From Enoplolaimus lenunculus (taxonomy: Eukaryota > Nematoda > Enoplea > Enoplida > Thoracostomopsidae), in the NCBI GenBank assembly GCA_030248215.1, contig JASANG010002592.1, forward strand, positions 1 through 64,000: a stretch of 64,000 nt of DNA. The letters run 5' to 3'. The notes under the pieces were generated by a model, which saw nothing but the letters and a program-made list of their open reading frames with translations, was not told where the DNA came from and did not search any database. Positions 1 through 13,824 of the stretch are shown piece by piece. Every line of letters begins with the position of its first letter. Positions within the stretch are counted from its first letter, which is position 1. Both the position numbers and the translations under genes were made by a program.

Positions 1-3000
1 TTAGTAACGACCTTTTTGTACTAGATAATGAAACGTAAAACAACACAATTTTCTAATAAAATCTAACACTGTGAAATTATTTTTAGACGAATTTTTCGGT
101 TTCGGCTCATAATGGGTCGTCAATTTTCTAAAACTTTTCATGTTGCGAAATTTCGAAATTTTTATCACAAATTTTGGCGGGTCGATTTTTGTGTAAATAA
201 ACGCAATATCAATTACAGTGAAATCTCAGTTGATTTTCATTATTTTTAACATCACAGCGTATAAATTTTACAAACTTTTGCTTTCGCTGGCTAATGGCAA
301 ATGAAAACATGTTCTTTTCGAAAATATGATATTCTAAATTGCGAAATTTTAGTAACGAATTTTTTGTACCAACAGAATGAAAACGTAAAACAACACAATT
401 ATTTTCTAATAAAATCTAACACTGTGAAACTATTTTTAGACGATTTTTTCGTTTCGGCTCATAATGGGCCGTAAATTTTCTAAAACCTTTCATGTTGCGA
501 AATTTCGAAATTTTTATTACAAATTTTTGGCGGGTCGATTTTTCGGTAAATGAACCAAATGTCAATTACAGTGAAATCTCAGTTGATTTTCAATATTTTT
601 AACATCACAGCGTATAAATTTTACAAATTTTTGCTTTTGCTGGCTAATGGCAACTGAAAATATGATCTTTTCCAAAAATATGATGTTTGAATTGCGAAAA
701 TTTAGTAATGAATTTTTTGTACTACAGAATGAAACTTAAAACAACACAATTTTCTAATAAAATCTAACACTGTGAAATTATTTTTAGACGAATTTTTCGG
801 TTTCGGCTCATAATGGGTCGTCAATTTTCTAAAACCTTTCATGTTGCGAAATTCGAAATTTTTATTACAAATTTTGGCAGGTCGATTTTTCGGTAAATGA
901 ACGCAATGTCAATTACAGTGAAATCTCAGTTGATTTTCAATATTTTTAACATCACAGCGTATAAATTTTACAAATTTTTGCTTTTGCTGGCTAATGGCAA
1001 CTGAAAATATGTTCTTTTCCAAAAATATGATATTTGAATTGCGAAAATTTAGTAACGAATTTTTTGTACTACAGAATGAAACGTAAAACAACACAATTTT
1101 CTAATAAAATCCAACACTGTGAAACTGTTTTTAGACGAATTTTTCGGTTTCGGCTCATAATGGGTCGTCAATTTTCTAAAACCTTTCATGTTGCGAAATT
1201 TCGAAATTTTTATCACAAATTTTGGCGGGTCGATTTTTCTGTAAATGAACGCAATATCAATTACAGTGAAATCTCAGTTGATTTTCAATATTTTTAACAT
1301 CACAGCGTATAAATTTTACAAATTTTTGCTTTTGCTGGCTAATGGCAACTGAAAATATGATCTTTTCCAAAAATATCGTATTTGAATTGCGCAAAATTTA
1401 GTAACAAATTTTTTGTACTACACACTGAAACGTAAAACAACACAATTTTCTAATAAAATCTAACACTGTAAAACTGGTGTTAGACGAATTTTTCGGTTTC
1501 GGCCCATAATGGGTCGTCAATTTTCTAAAACCTTTCATGTTGCGAAATTTCGAAATTTTTATTACAAATTTTGGCGGGTCGATTTTTCGGTAAATGAACG
1601 CAATATCAATTACAGTGAAATCTCAGTTGATTTTCAATATTTTTAACATCACAGCGTATAAATTTTACAAATTTTTGCTTTTGCTGGCTAATGGCAACTG
1701 AAAATATGATCTTTTCCAAAAATATGATGTTTGAATTGCGAAAATTTAGTAATGAATTTTTTGTACTACAGAATGAAACGTAGAACAACACAATTTTGTA
1801 ATAAAATCTAACACTATGAAATTATTTTTAGACGAATTTTTCGGTTTCGGCTCATAATGGGTCGTCAATTTTCTAAAACCTTTCATGTTGCGAAATTCGA
1901 AATTTTTATTACAAATTTTGGCAGGTCGATTTTTCGGTAAATGAACGCAATGTCAATTACAGTGAAATCTCAGTTGATTTTCAATATTTTTAACATCACA
2001 GCGTATAAATTTTACTAATTTTTGCTTTTGCTGGTTAATGGCAACTGAAAGTATGTTCTTTTCCAAAAATATGATATTTGAATTGCGAAAATTTAGTAAC
2101 GACCTTTTTGTACTACAGAATGAAACGTAAAACAACACAATTTTCTAATAAAATCTAACACTGTGAAACTGTTTTTAGACGAATTTTTCGGTTTCGGCTC
2201 ATAATGGGTCGTCAATTTTCTAAAACTTTTCATGTTGCGAAATTTCGAAATTTTTATCACAAATTTTGGCGGGTCGATTTTTCTGTAAATAAACGCAATA
2301 TCAATTACAGTGAAATCTCAGTTGATTTTCAATATTTTTAACATCACAGCGTATAAATTTTACAAATTTTTGCTTTTGCTGGCTAATGGCAACTGAAAAT
2401 ATGATCTTTTCCAAAAATATGATATTTGAATTGCGAAAATTTAGTAACGAATTTTTTGTACTACAGAATGAAACGTAAAACAACACAATTTTCTAATAAA
2501 ATCTAACACTGTGAAACTGTTTTAGACGAATTTTTCGGTTTCGGCTCATAATGGGTCGTTAATTTTCTAAAACCTTTCATGTTGCGAAATTTCGAAATTT
2601 TTATTACAAATTTTGGCGGGTCGATTTTTCGGTAAATGAACGCAATATCAATTACAGTGAAATCTCAGTTGATTTTCAATATTTTTAACATCACAGCGTA
2701 TAAATTTTACAAATTTTTGCTTTTGCTGGCTAATGGCAACTCAAAATATGATCTTTTTCAAAAATATGATGTTTGAATTGCGAAAATTTAGTAATGAATT
2801 TTTTGTACTACAGAATGAAACTTAAAACAACACAATTTTCTAATAAAATCTAACACTGTGAAATTATTTTTAGACGAATTTTTCGTTTTCGGCTCATAAT
2901 GGGTCGTCAATTTTCTAAAACTTTTCATGTTGCGAAATTCGAAATTTTTATTACAAATTTTGGCAGGTCGATTTTTCGGTAAATGAACGCAATGTCAATT

Positions 3001-5689
3001 ACAGTGAAATCTCAGTTGATTTTCAATATTTTTAACATCACAGCGAAAAAATTTTACTATTTTTGCTTCTGCTGGCTAACGCCGAAAAAATTCTTTTCCA
3101 AAAATATGATATTTGAATTGCGAAAATTTAGTAACGAATTTTTTGTACTACAGAATGAAACGTAAAACAACACAATTTTCTAATAAAATCCAACACTGTG
3201 AAACTGTTTTTAGACGAATTTTTCGGTTTCGGCTCATAATGGGTCGTCAACTTTCTAAACCCTTTCATGTTGCGAAATTTCGAAATTTTTATCACAAATT
3301 TTGGCGGGTCGATTTTTCTGTAAATGAACGCAATATCAATTACAGTGAAATCTCAGTTGATTTTCAATATTTTTAACATCACAGCGTATAAATTTTACAA
3401 ATTTTTGCTTTTGCTGGCTAATGGCAACTGAAAATATGTTCTTTTCCAAAAATATGATATTTGAATTGCGAAAATTTAGTAACGAATTTTTCTGTACTAC
3501 AGAATGAAACGTAAAACAACACAATTTTCTAATAAAATCTAACACTGTGAAACTGTTTTTAGACGAATTTTTTGGTTTCGGCTCATAATGGGTCGTCAAT
3601 TTTCTAAAACTTTTCATGTTGCGAAATTTCGAAATTTTTATTACAAATTTTGGCGGGTCGATTTTTCGGTAAATGAACGCAAAATCAATTACAGTGAAAT
3701 CTCAGTTGATTTTCAATATTTTCAACATCACAGCGTATAAATTTTACAAATTCTTGCTTTTGCTGGCTAATGGCAACTGAAAATATGATCTTTTCCAAAA
3801 ATATGATATTTGAATTGCGAAAATTTAGTAACGAATTTTTGTACTACAGAATGAAACGTAAAACAACACAATTTTCTAATAAAATCTAACACTGTGAAAT
3901 TATTTTTAGACGAATTTTTTGGTTTCGGTTCATAATGGGTCGTCAATTTTCTAAAACCTTTCATGTTGCGAAATTCGAAATTTTTATTACAAATTTTGGC
4001 AGGTCGATTTTTCGGTCAATGAACGCAATGTCAATTACAGTGAAATCTCAGTTAATTTTCAATATTTTTAACATCACAGCGTATAAATTTTACTAATTTT
4101 TGCTTTTGCTGGTTAATGGCAACTGAAAATATGTTCTTTTCCAAAAATATGATATTTGAATTGCGAAAATTTAGTAACGACCTTTTTGTACTACAGAATG
4201 AAACGTAAAACAACACAATTTTCTAATAAAATCTAACACTGTGAAACTGTTTTAGACGAATTTTTCGGTTTCGGCTCATAATGGGTCGTCAATTTTCTAA
4301 AACCTTTCATGTTGCGAAATTTCGAAATTTTTATTACAAATTTTGGCGGGTCGATTTTTCGGTAAATGAACGCAATATCAATTACAGTGAAATCTCAGTT
4401 GATTTCCAATATTTTTAACATCACAGCGTATAAATTTTACAAATTTTTGCTTTTGCTGGCTAATGGCAACTGAAAATATGATCTTTTCCAAAAATATGAT
4501 GTTTGAATTGCGAAAATTTAGTAATGAATTTTTTGTACTACAGAATGAAACGTAAAACAACACAATTTTCTAATAAAATCTAACACTGTGAAACTGTTTT
4601 AGACGAATTTTTCGGTTTCGGCTCATAATGGGTCGTCAATTTTCTAAAACCTTTCATGTTGCGAAATTTCGAAATTTTTATTACAAATTTTGGCGGGTCG
4701 ATTTTTCGGTAAATGAACGCAATATCAATTACAGTGAAATCTCAGTTGATTTTCAATATTTTTAACATCACAGCGTATAAATTTTACAAATTTTTGCTTT
4801 TGCTGGTTAATGGCAACTGAAAATATGTTCCTTTCCAAAAATATGATATTTGAATTGCGAAAATTTTAGTAACGAATTTTTTGTACTACAGAATGAAACG
4901 TAAAACAACACAATTTTCTAATAAAATCTAACACTGTGAAACTATTTTTAGACGAATTTTTCGGTTTCGGCTCATAATGGGTCGTCAAATTTCTAAAACC
5001 TTTCATGTTGCGAAATTTCGAAATTCTTATTACAAATTTTGGCGGGTCGATTTTTCGGTAAATGAACGCAATGTCAATTACAGTGAAATCTCAGTTGATT
5101 TTTATTATTTTTAACATCACAGCGTATAAATTTTACTAATTTTTGCTTTTGCTGGCTAATGGCAACTGAAAATATATTCCTTTCCAAAAATATGATATTT
5201 GAATTGCGAAAATTTAGTAACGAATTTTTTGTACTACAGAATGAAACGTAAAACAACACAATTTTCTAATAAAATCTAACACTGTGAAACTGTTTTTAGA
5301 CTAATTTTTCGGTTTCGGCTCATAATGGGCCGTCAATTTTCTAAAACCTTACATGTTGCGAAATTTCGAAATTTTTATTACAAATTTTGGCGGGTCGATT
5401 TTTCGGTAAATGAACGCAATATCAATTACAGTGAAATCTCAGTTGATTTTCAATATTTTTAACATCACAGCGTATAAATTTTACTAATTTTTGCTTTTGC
5501 TGGCTAATGGCAACTGAAAATATGTTCTTTTCCAAAAATATGATATTTGAATTGCGAAAATTTAGTAACGAATTTTTCTGTACTACAGAATGAAACGTAA
5601 AACAACACAATTTTCTAATAAAATCTAACACTGTGAAATTATTTTTAGACGAATTTTTCGTTTCGGCTCATAATGGGTCGTCAATTTTC

Positions 5690-5815
5690 TAAACTTTCAT
5701 GTTGGAATTCGAATTTTTATTAAATTTTGGGGTCGATTTTTCGGTAATGAACGAATGTCATTAGTGAATTAGTTTTTTTATTTTTTCTCCGCGTATAATC
5801 AACAAAGAAAATATG
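5690..5815. repeat. Damaged satellite unit (clustered deletions)
   Basis: Within the array this part of one unit has lost many single bases and short blocks within about 120 bp, and the bases just before the next unit are missing. Neighbouring units on both sides are nearly perfect. It is either a decayed unit at an old recombination point or an assembly or consensus error. Confidence 0.7.
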
Positions 5816-8800
5816 ATATTTGAATTGCGAAAATTTAGTAACGACCTTTTTGTACTACAGAATGAAACGTAAAACAACACAATTTTCTAATAAAATGCAA
5901 CACTGTGAAACTGTTTTTAGACGAATTTTTCGGTTTCGGCTCATAATGGGTCGTCAATTTTCTAAAACCTTTCATGTTGCGAAATTTCGAAATTTTTATC
6001 ACAAATTTTGGCGGGTCGATTTTTCTGTAAATGAACGCAATATCAAATAGAGTGAAATCTCAGTTGATTTTCAATATTTTTAACATCACAGCGTATAAAT
6101 TTTACAAATTTTTGCTTTTGCTGGCTAATGGCAACTGAAAATATGATCTTTTCCAAAAATATGATATTTGAATTGCGAAAATTTAGTAACGAATTTTTTG
6201 TACTACAGAATGAAACGTAAAACAACACAATTTTCTAATAAAATCTAACACTGTGAAACTGTTTTTAGACTAATTTTTCGGTTTCGGCTCATAATGGGCC
6301 GTCAATTTTCTAAAACCTTACATGTTGCGAAATTTCGAAATTTTTTTACAAATTTTGGCGGGTCGATTTTTCGGTAAATGAACGCAATGTCAATTACAGT
6401 GAAATCTCAGTTGATTTTCAATATTATTACCATCACAGCGTATAAATTTTACTAATTTTTGCTTTTGTGGCCAAAAATAATGGCAATATGAAATATGTTC
6501 TTTTCCGAAAAATATGATATTTGAATTGCGAAAATTTAGTAACGAATTTTTTGTACTACAGAATGAAACGTAAAACAACACAATTTTCTAATAAAATCCA
6601 ACACTGTGAAACTGTTTTTAGACGAATTTTTCGGTTTCGGCTCATAATGGGTCGTCAATTTTCTAAAACCTTTCATGTTGCGAAATTTCGAAATTTTTAT
6701 CACAAATTTTGGCGGGTCGATTTTTCTGTAAATGAACGCAATATCAAATACAGTGAAATCTCAGTTGATTTTCAATATTTTTAACATCACAGCGTATAAA
6801 TTTTACAAATTTTTGCTTTTGCTGGCTAATGGCAACTGAAAATATGATCTTTTCCAAAAATATGATATTTGAATTGCGAAAATTTAGTAACGAATTTTTG
6901 TACTACAGAATGAAACGTAAAACAACACAATTTTCTAATAAAATCTAACACTCTGAAATTATTTTTAGACGAATTTTTCGGTTTCGGCTCATAATGGGTC
7001 GTCAATTTTCTAAAACCTTTCATGTTGCGAAATTCGAAATTTTTATTACAAATTTTGGCAGGTCGATTTTTCGGTCAATGAACGCAATGTCAATTACAGT
7101 GAAATCTCAGTTGATTTTCAATATTTTTAACATCACAGCGTATAAATTTTACTAATTTTTGCTTTTGCTGGTTAATGGCAACTGAAAATATGTTCTTTTC
7201 CAAAAATATGATATTTGAATTGCGAAAATTTAGTAACGACCTTTTTGTACTACAGAATGAAACGTAAAACAACACAATTTTCTAATAAAATCTAACACTG
7301 TGAAACTGTTTTTAGACGAATTTTTCGGTTTCGGCTCATAATGGGTCGTCAATTTTCTAAAACTTTTCATGTTGCGAAATTTCGAAATTTTTATCACAAA
7401 TTTTGGCGGGTCGATTTTTCGGTAACTGAACGCAATATCAATTACAGTGAAATCTCAGTTGATTTTCAATATTTTTAACATCACAGCGTATAAATTTTAC
7501 AAATTTTTGCTTTTGCTGGCTAATGGCAACTGAAAATATGATCTTTTCCAAAAATATGATGTTTGAATTGCGAAAATTTAGTAATGAATTTTTTGTACTA
7601 CAGAATGAAACGTAAAACAACACAATTTTCTAATAAAATCTAACACTGTGAAACTGTTTTAGACGAATTTTTCGGTTTCGGCTCATAATGGGTCGTCAAT
7701 TTTCTAAAACCTTTCATGTTGCGAAATTTCGAAATTTTTATTACAAATTTTGGCGGGTCGATTTTTCGGTAAATGAACGCAATATCAATTACAGTGAAAT
7801 CTCAGTTGATTTTCAATATTTTTAACATCACAGCGTATAAATTTTACAAATTTTTGCTTTTGCTGGCTAATGGCAACTGAAAATATGATCTTTTCCAAAA
7901 ATATGATGTTTGAATTGCGAAAATTTAGTAATGAATTTTTTGTACTACAGAATGAAACGTAGAACAACACAATTTTCTAATAAAATCTAACACTGTGAAA
8001 TTATTTTTAGACGAATTTTTCGGTTTCGGCTCATAATGGGTCGTCAATTTTCTAAAACCTTTCATGTTGCGAAATTCGAAATTTTTATTACAAATTTTGG
8101 CAGGTCGATTTTTCGGTAAATGAACGCAATGTCAATTACAGTGAAATCTCAGTTGATTTTCAATATTTTTATCATCACAGCGTATAAATTTTACTAATTT
8201 TTGCTTTTGCTGGTTAATGGCAACTGAAAGTATGTTCTTTTCCAAAAATATGATATTTGAATTGCGAAAATTTAGTAACGACCTTTTTGTACTACAGAAT
8301 GAAACGTAAAACAACACAATTTTCTAATAAAATCTAACACTGTGAAACTGTTTTTAGACGAATTTTTCGGTTTCGGCTCATAATGGGTCGTCAATTTTCT
8401 AAAACTTTTCATGTTGCGAAATTTCGAAATTTTTATCACAAATTTTGGCGGGTCGATTTTTCTGTAAATAAACGCAATATCAATTACAGTGAAATCTCAG
8501 TTGATTTTCAATATTTTTAACATCACAGCGTATAAATTTTACAAATTTTTGCTTTTGCTGGCTAATGGCAACTGAAAATATGATCTTTTCCAAAAATATG
8601 ATATTTGAATTGCGAAAATTTAGTAACGAATTTTTTGTACTACAGAATGAAACGTAAAACAACACAATTTTCTAATAAAATCTAACACTGTGAAACTGTT
8701 TTAGACGAATTTTTCGGTTTCGGCTCATAATGGGTCGTCAATTTTCTAAAACCTTTCATGTTGCGAAATTTCGAAATTTTTATTACAAATTTTGGCGGGT

Positions 8801-8989
8801 CGATTTTTCGGTAAATGAACGCAATATCAATTACAGTGAAATCTCAGTTGATTTTCAATATTTTTAACATCACAGCGTATAAATTTTACAAATTTTTGCT
8901 TTTGCTGGCTAATGGCAACTGAAAATATGATCTTTTCCAAAAATATGATGTTTGAATTGCGAAAATTTGAGTAATGAATTTTTTGTACT

Positions 8990-9400
8990 ACAGAATGAAA
9001 CTTAAACAACACATTTTCTAATAAATCTAACACCTCTTCCTCTTCGGGTATTTTGGCTTTTTGTACGCAATGTTTACAGTGAAATCTCTTGATTTTCAAT
9101 ATTTTTATCATCACAGCGTATAAATTTTACTATTATTTTGCTTTTGCTGGTTAATGGCAACTAAATTATGTTCTTTTCAAATATGATATTTGAATTGCGA
9201 AAATTTATAACGACTTTTTTCTCAGAATGAAACGTAAAACAACACAATTTTCTAATAAAATCTAACACTGTGAATTTGTTTTTAACGAATTTTTTGGTTT
9301 CGGCTCAATGGGTTGTCATTTTTTCTTTTCATGTTGCGAAATTTCGAAATTTTTATCCAATTTTGGCGGGTCGATTTTTCGTAATGAACGCAATATCAAT
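8990..9400. repeat. Second damaged stretch of the satellite array
   Basis: One unit is shortened and scrambled at about 9,010-9,070, where ctcttcctcttcggg replaces satellite sequence. The following unit carries many one- to three-base losses before the array returns to high similarity at about 9,400. It resembles the damage at 5,690-5,815. Confidence 0.65.
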
Positions 9401-11090
9401 TTTACAGTGAAATCTCAGTTGATTTTCAATATTTTTAACATCACAGCGTATAGAATTTTACAAATTTTTGCTTTTGCTGGCTAATGGCAACTGAAAATAT
9501 GATCTTTTCCAAAAATATGATATTTGAATTGCGAAAATTTAGTAACGAATTTTTTCGTCTACAGAATGAAACTAAAACAACACAATTTTCTAATAAAATC
9601 TAACACTGTGAAATTATTTTTAGACGAATTTTTCGGTTTCGGCTCATAATGGGTCGTCAATTTTCTAAAACCTTTCATGTTGCGAAATTCGAAATTTTTA
9701 TTACAAATTTTGGCAGGTCGATTTTTCGGTAAATGAACGCAATGTCAATTACAGTGAAATCTCAGTTGATTTTCAATATTTTTAACATCACAGCGTATAA
9801 ATTTTACAAATTTTTGCTTTTGCTGGCTAATGGCAACTGAAAATATGTTCTTTTCCAAAAATATGATATTTGAATTGCGAAAATTTAGTAACGAATTTTT
9901 TGTACTACAGAATGAAACGTAAAACAACACAATTTTCTAATAAAATCCAACACTGTGAAACTGTTTTTAGACGAATTTTTCGGTTTCGGCTCATAATGGG
10001 TCGTCAATTTTCTAAAACCTTTCATGTTGCGAAATTTCGAAATTTTTATCACAAATTTTGGCGGGTCGATTTTTCTGTAAATGAACGCAATATCAATTAC
10101 AGTGAAATCTCAGTTGATTTTCAATATTTTTAACATCACAGCGTATAAATTTTACAAATTTTTGCTTTTGCTGGCTAATGACAACTGAAAATATGTTCTT
10201 TTCCAAAAATATGATATTTGAATTGCGAAAATTTAGTAACGAATTTTTTGTACTACAGAATGAAACGTAAAACAACACAATTTTCTAATAAAATCCAACA
10301 CTGTGAAACTGTTTTTAGACGAATTTTTCGGTTTCGGCTCATAATGGGTCGTCAATTTTCTAAAACCTTTCATGTTGCGAAATTTCGAAATTTTTATCAC
10401 AAATTTTGGCGGGTCGATTTTTCTGTAAATGAACGCAATATCAAATAGAGTGAAATCTCAGTTGATTTTCAATATTTTTAACATCACAGCGTATAAATTT
10501 TACAAATTTTTGCTTTTGCTGGCTAATGGCAACTGAAAATATGATCTTTTCCAAAAATATGATATTTGAATTGCGAAAATTTAGTAACGAATTTTTTGTA
10601 CTACGGAATGAAACGTAAAACAACACAATTTTCTAATAAAATCTAACACTGTGAAACTGTTTTAGACGATTTTTTCGGTTTCGGCTCATAATGGGTCGTC
10701 AATTTTCTAAAACCTTTCATGTTGCGAAATTTCGAAATTTTTATTACAAATTTTGGCGGGTCGATTTTTCGGTAAATGAACGCAATATCAATTACAGTGA
10801 AATCTCAGTTGATTTTCAATATTTTTAACATCACAGCGTATAAATTTTACAAATTTTTGCTTTTGCTGGCTAATGGCTACTGAAAATATGATCTTTTCTA
10901 AAAATATGATGTTTGAATTGCGAAAATTTAGTAATGAATTTTTTTGTACTACAGAATGAAACGTAAAACAACACAATTTTCTAATAAAATCTAACACTGT
11001 GAAATTATTTTTAGAAGAATTTTTCGGTTTCGGCTCATAATGGGTCGTCCATTTTCGAAAACCTTTCATTTTGCGAAATTCGAAATTTTT

Positions 11091-11567
11091 GATATTGAAG
11101 GTTGTCAAAAGGACAATAATGGCTTTAGCGAAAACGGCATGAGCGCTTTAAAGGTAAACTCGACTAATAACGATGGTAACCTAGATAGCATTGGTGAGCA
11201 TAGCTGTAATAGTCACCTCCTAAAACTGAAAAGTACCGTTTTGAAGGACTACAGAAGATGTAGTGACGTCACAAAACAAAAACTAAGTCTTCAGCAACCA
11301 GTACTGGTGAATGTCCCCCTGGATCACAGATTCGGTTTCAAAACAGTGTAGCTCGTAACAACACCCGATATCTTGACTATCTGTCCTATGCCGCTTATGA
11401 CTACTCAATTGTAGACGATGCCGAGAAATCCTACCAGAAAGAATCTATGGGTGGTCGGCAGAATGGGGGATCCCGGCGGCCAGCAAAATTATCGAAGTGC
11501 GTCGCTAATCAGGCACTCAAGTATTTGAAGGACGTTAATCTAGTATCTTGAGTAGTACTCGGCGCTG
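11091..11567 (+). other. Unrecognised sequence with two overlapping open frames beside the satellite
   Basis: Immediately after the last satellite unit the sequence becomes unique and less AT-rich. One frame stays open to a stop at 11,351 but begins inside satellite sequence. A second frame is open from about 11,278 to a stop at about 11,551 and contains a tyrosine- and aspartate-rich stretch (RYLDYLSYAAYDYS). Neither matches a family I recognise, and I see no convincing start or splice site. It could be an exon of a gene whose other exons are elsewhere, or chance. Confidence 0.2.
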
Positions 11568-13133
11568 TATGTCCGGAAAATTTTCGCTCCGTACATTTCC
11601 CGCTCACACGCATCAATCTAATCCTAAGCGGAAACCTAAGCTTAATTCTAAGTTGAAGTTATGCCGTAATCTGAGTTTGGAAACCTGAGTGGTGGAAAGA
11701 TATGTACAAATGCTAGAATTTTTATGTGGATATTACTCGCTCGAACACGGATATATATACGGTTATTTTTATGTTGTTTTTTCAAACACACTTGTCTGTA
11801 GTGTTTAAACATTATCTGTGTGCATAACATCTCACGCCGATGACTTTTTAACACCTTAGCGACGACCCTATTCCACTATTCTATGTTTTTGTAGCGTTAT
11901 GTTTAATTGCATTATTTGTTTAAACCATGTTACTTTTAAGCGCATCCAGTTTTTCCTTAATCAAATAAACGTCCCTTGAGATCAGAGATTGGAGTCTCGA
12001 TGTCGGCAAGTCTCGGTGTTTCACAGGTCTTGGTCTCCGTTTTTTGAGTGTTAGCTTTCAATTGAGACCAGAAGTCGATAACTTGACAACTGTATGGCTG
12101 CATTTTTGAAGTAAATGATGCATGATAGATAAATAAAATCTCGCTGTGAATCTATGAAGTTTCATAGTCACACAATAATTATGTGCACGTATCCTAAAAA
12201 CAAAAAACTATGAAAAACATAACGAAAAAAGCGGTAGAAATTATTTTGAAAATTTTATTCTTTCGTGAGCGAAGCTCGAACACACGTAAGCAATTTGTGC
12301 AATATGTCTTGATGTGCCCTATACCTGGTGCATTAGTAGCCTTAGCCTTAAAAGGCTTGTTTTGTTTTGAATTTAGATTATGCTGATATTTGTTGTATTG
12401 TTTTTTCTTGTTTTTTGTTTGTGCAGTATTCTTCATGTATCCTAAAAGTTACTTATCTTTAACCTGGTTATTTTTAATTGCATTTGGTTTTGTTTTAGAA
12501 ATAAACGTTATAGCTGTTTATATTTCAAGAGCAAAATCGGAATATTATATTTTTATAATGCAAATTTTAAGGCGGTATATAAAAAATTAAATTACGGCAT
12601 TTTATTTTCCACTCTTGAAAAATATACATTTCTTTTTCCTTTGCATACAAGTGCTGAACTGCAAAAAATGGTGGGTCAAATTGACTCTCCGAACTATGCT
12701 TTTCTCTTGCTCCAATACCTACAATAGAGCATGTCTTTATATTCAACGGTATTTCGAAACTTTAAATGAAAAGCACCGAATGCGCTTATTTCTCACACTT
12801 TGGATGAATTCTGTCAGCAAATCGAGCAATTGCAGTAAATCTCTGTTGAAAAATTTATAAATGATTTATAACTATCAGGGTACTACCGGAGGTGAGAAAT
12901 ACCGAAACTGGAGCCAGAGGTCAGCGAAATTTACCGGAGCCGGAGGTAAGGCGAAATTAGGTAGTAAAAATAATTGTTAATTTTAGCCAATATCTGCAAT
13001 ATGTTGTTAAGTTCTTTGGTTTTACGCTTTTCCGCGAAATTTCTGAAATTCTTTCCTGAAAATTGTGACAAAAGTAAAACGAAACGCGCTAAAAAGGTAA
13101 AGCCGGAGGCAAACCTCCGGTTGTAACCTAATA
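11568..13133. other. Intergenic stretch, no gene seen
   Basis: AT-rich sequence without a supported exon. At about 12,657-12,700 there is a partial copy of the terminal repeat of the fold-back element at 41,026-41,225 (shared ctgcaaaaaatgg followed by tcaaattgact). From about 12,880 to 12,955 there is CCGGAG/CCGGTT-rich dispersed repeat. Short open frames here are not convincing. Confidence 0.5.
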
Positions 13134-13474
13134 CTGTGTGACCCGAATAAGAGAGGGGGTAATAAAAGGGGGCCCCCATTTTGAGTCCTAATCAATAGGA
13201 GTCCGTATGCCTAATAAGAGTCCGCAAGCGGATAGAGTCCGTAAAGCATGTATAGTCCATAAATGTCAATTATCCTTAGTTGCAGCGCATAAAATGATTG
13301 CAGGAACAAATAAAGATGAGTTACGGATAGTTGCAATACCGGATATATATCAGTAACGAAGGGTGGCGGAGGGTGCATTGAAAATAAATAACAGACCGTA
13401 ACCGAATAACAATGGGGGAACCCTCTGGAGAGGCCAAATAAATATCAGTCCCCCTCTTATTCATGTCAATACAG
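13134..13474. mobile_element. TA-flanked MITE, copy 1
   Basis: 341 bp element with inverted ends of about 25 bp. The left end reads ctgtgtgacccgaataagag, and the right end is its near complement, ending gtcaatacag. A TA dinucleotide sits at both edges (13,132-13,133 and 13,475-13,476). A second copy in the opposite orientation lies at 38,310-38,759 and shares internal blocks such as a cggactc repeat. It has no coding capacity. TA target duplication is typical of Tc1/mariner or pogo elements, so this is most likely a non-autonomous member of that group. Confidence 0.75.
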
Positions 13475-13559
13475 TAACTAGGTATAAAATGAGCGTAAAG
13501 ATAATGGAATTTCCACTATTTTTATCAGGGAAACGAACAGATATATTTCCGTAGTATCA

Positions 13560-13690
13560 GGCGGGGTGCAACCGGAATTCTTGTTCTGGTAGGGAAATTC
13601 GGTATTTTTCACTACCCGGTTCCGGTAATGAATCAGGTATTTTTTCACCGGAATTTTCTTTAAGAAAAATTGGCGTATTATTCTAACTTA
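13560..13690. repeat. Dispersed CCGGTTCCGG-type repeat
   Basis: Imperfect ccggttccggtaa / ttaccggaa words followed by ttaagaaaaattggc. Related blocks occur at 12,880-12,955, 16,420-16,800, 21,222-21,365, 41,250-41,720, 53,370-53,460, 53,810-53,885 and 56,090-56,160. The family is short, diverged and without clear ends, so I cannot assign a class. Confidence 0.55.
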
Positions 13691-13824
13691 TTTTTCTAAA
13701 ACTGTCTGAGTGTGTATTGCCAAATTTTCAATTCGTGCCATACATTTTTTATCAAACGTGTCCAGATATATACTGCACTTGATTCAAAATTTTGGCACCC
13801 TAAATTGTGTGTTTACATCAATAA

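Larger units (their letters stand above)
1..11090. repeat. Tandem satellite array, unit about 347-348 bp, about 32 copies
   Basis: Head-to-tail copies of one AT-rich unit fill the first 11 kb and run off the left edge. The same landmarks (for example ttgcgaaaatttagtaacga and cggctcataatgggtcg) recur every 347 or 348 bp. Copies differ by scattered substitutions and single-base indels. A unit subtype marked by ggcaggtcg instead of ggcgggtcg, together with a one-base deletion in gcgaaattcgaaa, recurs at about 871, 1,920, 2,962, 3,998, 7,057 and 8,099. This gives a higher-order period of three units (about 1,042 bp) over much of the array. The last recognisable base of the array is about 11,090. 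Units at 5,690-5,815 and 8,990-9,400 are damaged by clustered small deletions. Short open frames of 61 aa (minus) and 87 aa (plus) repeat with the unit; they are by-products of its conservation, not genes. Confidence 0.97.

Noticed and set aside
909-11108. Many repeated 61-aa (minus) and 87-aa (plus) open frames in the satellite
   Set aside because: They recur only because the 347-bp unit recurs. They overlap on both strands, vary with unit damage and resemble no protein family.
12194-12860. Short K/N- and F-rich frames
   Set aside because: Low-complexity AT-rich translation without start context, splice sites or homology.
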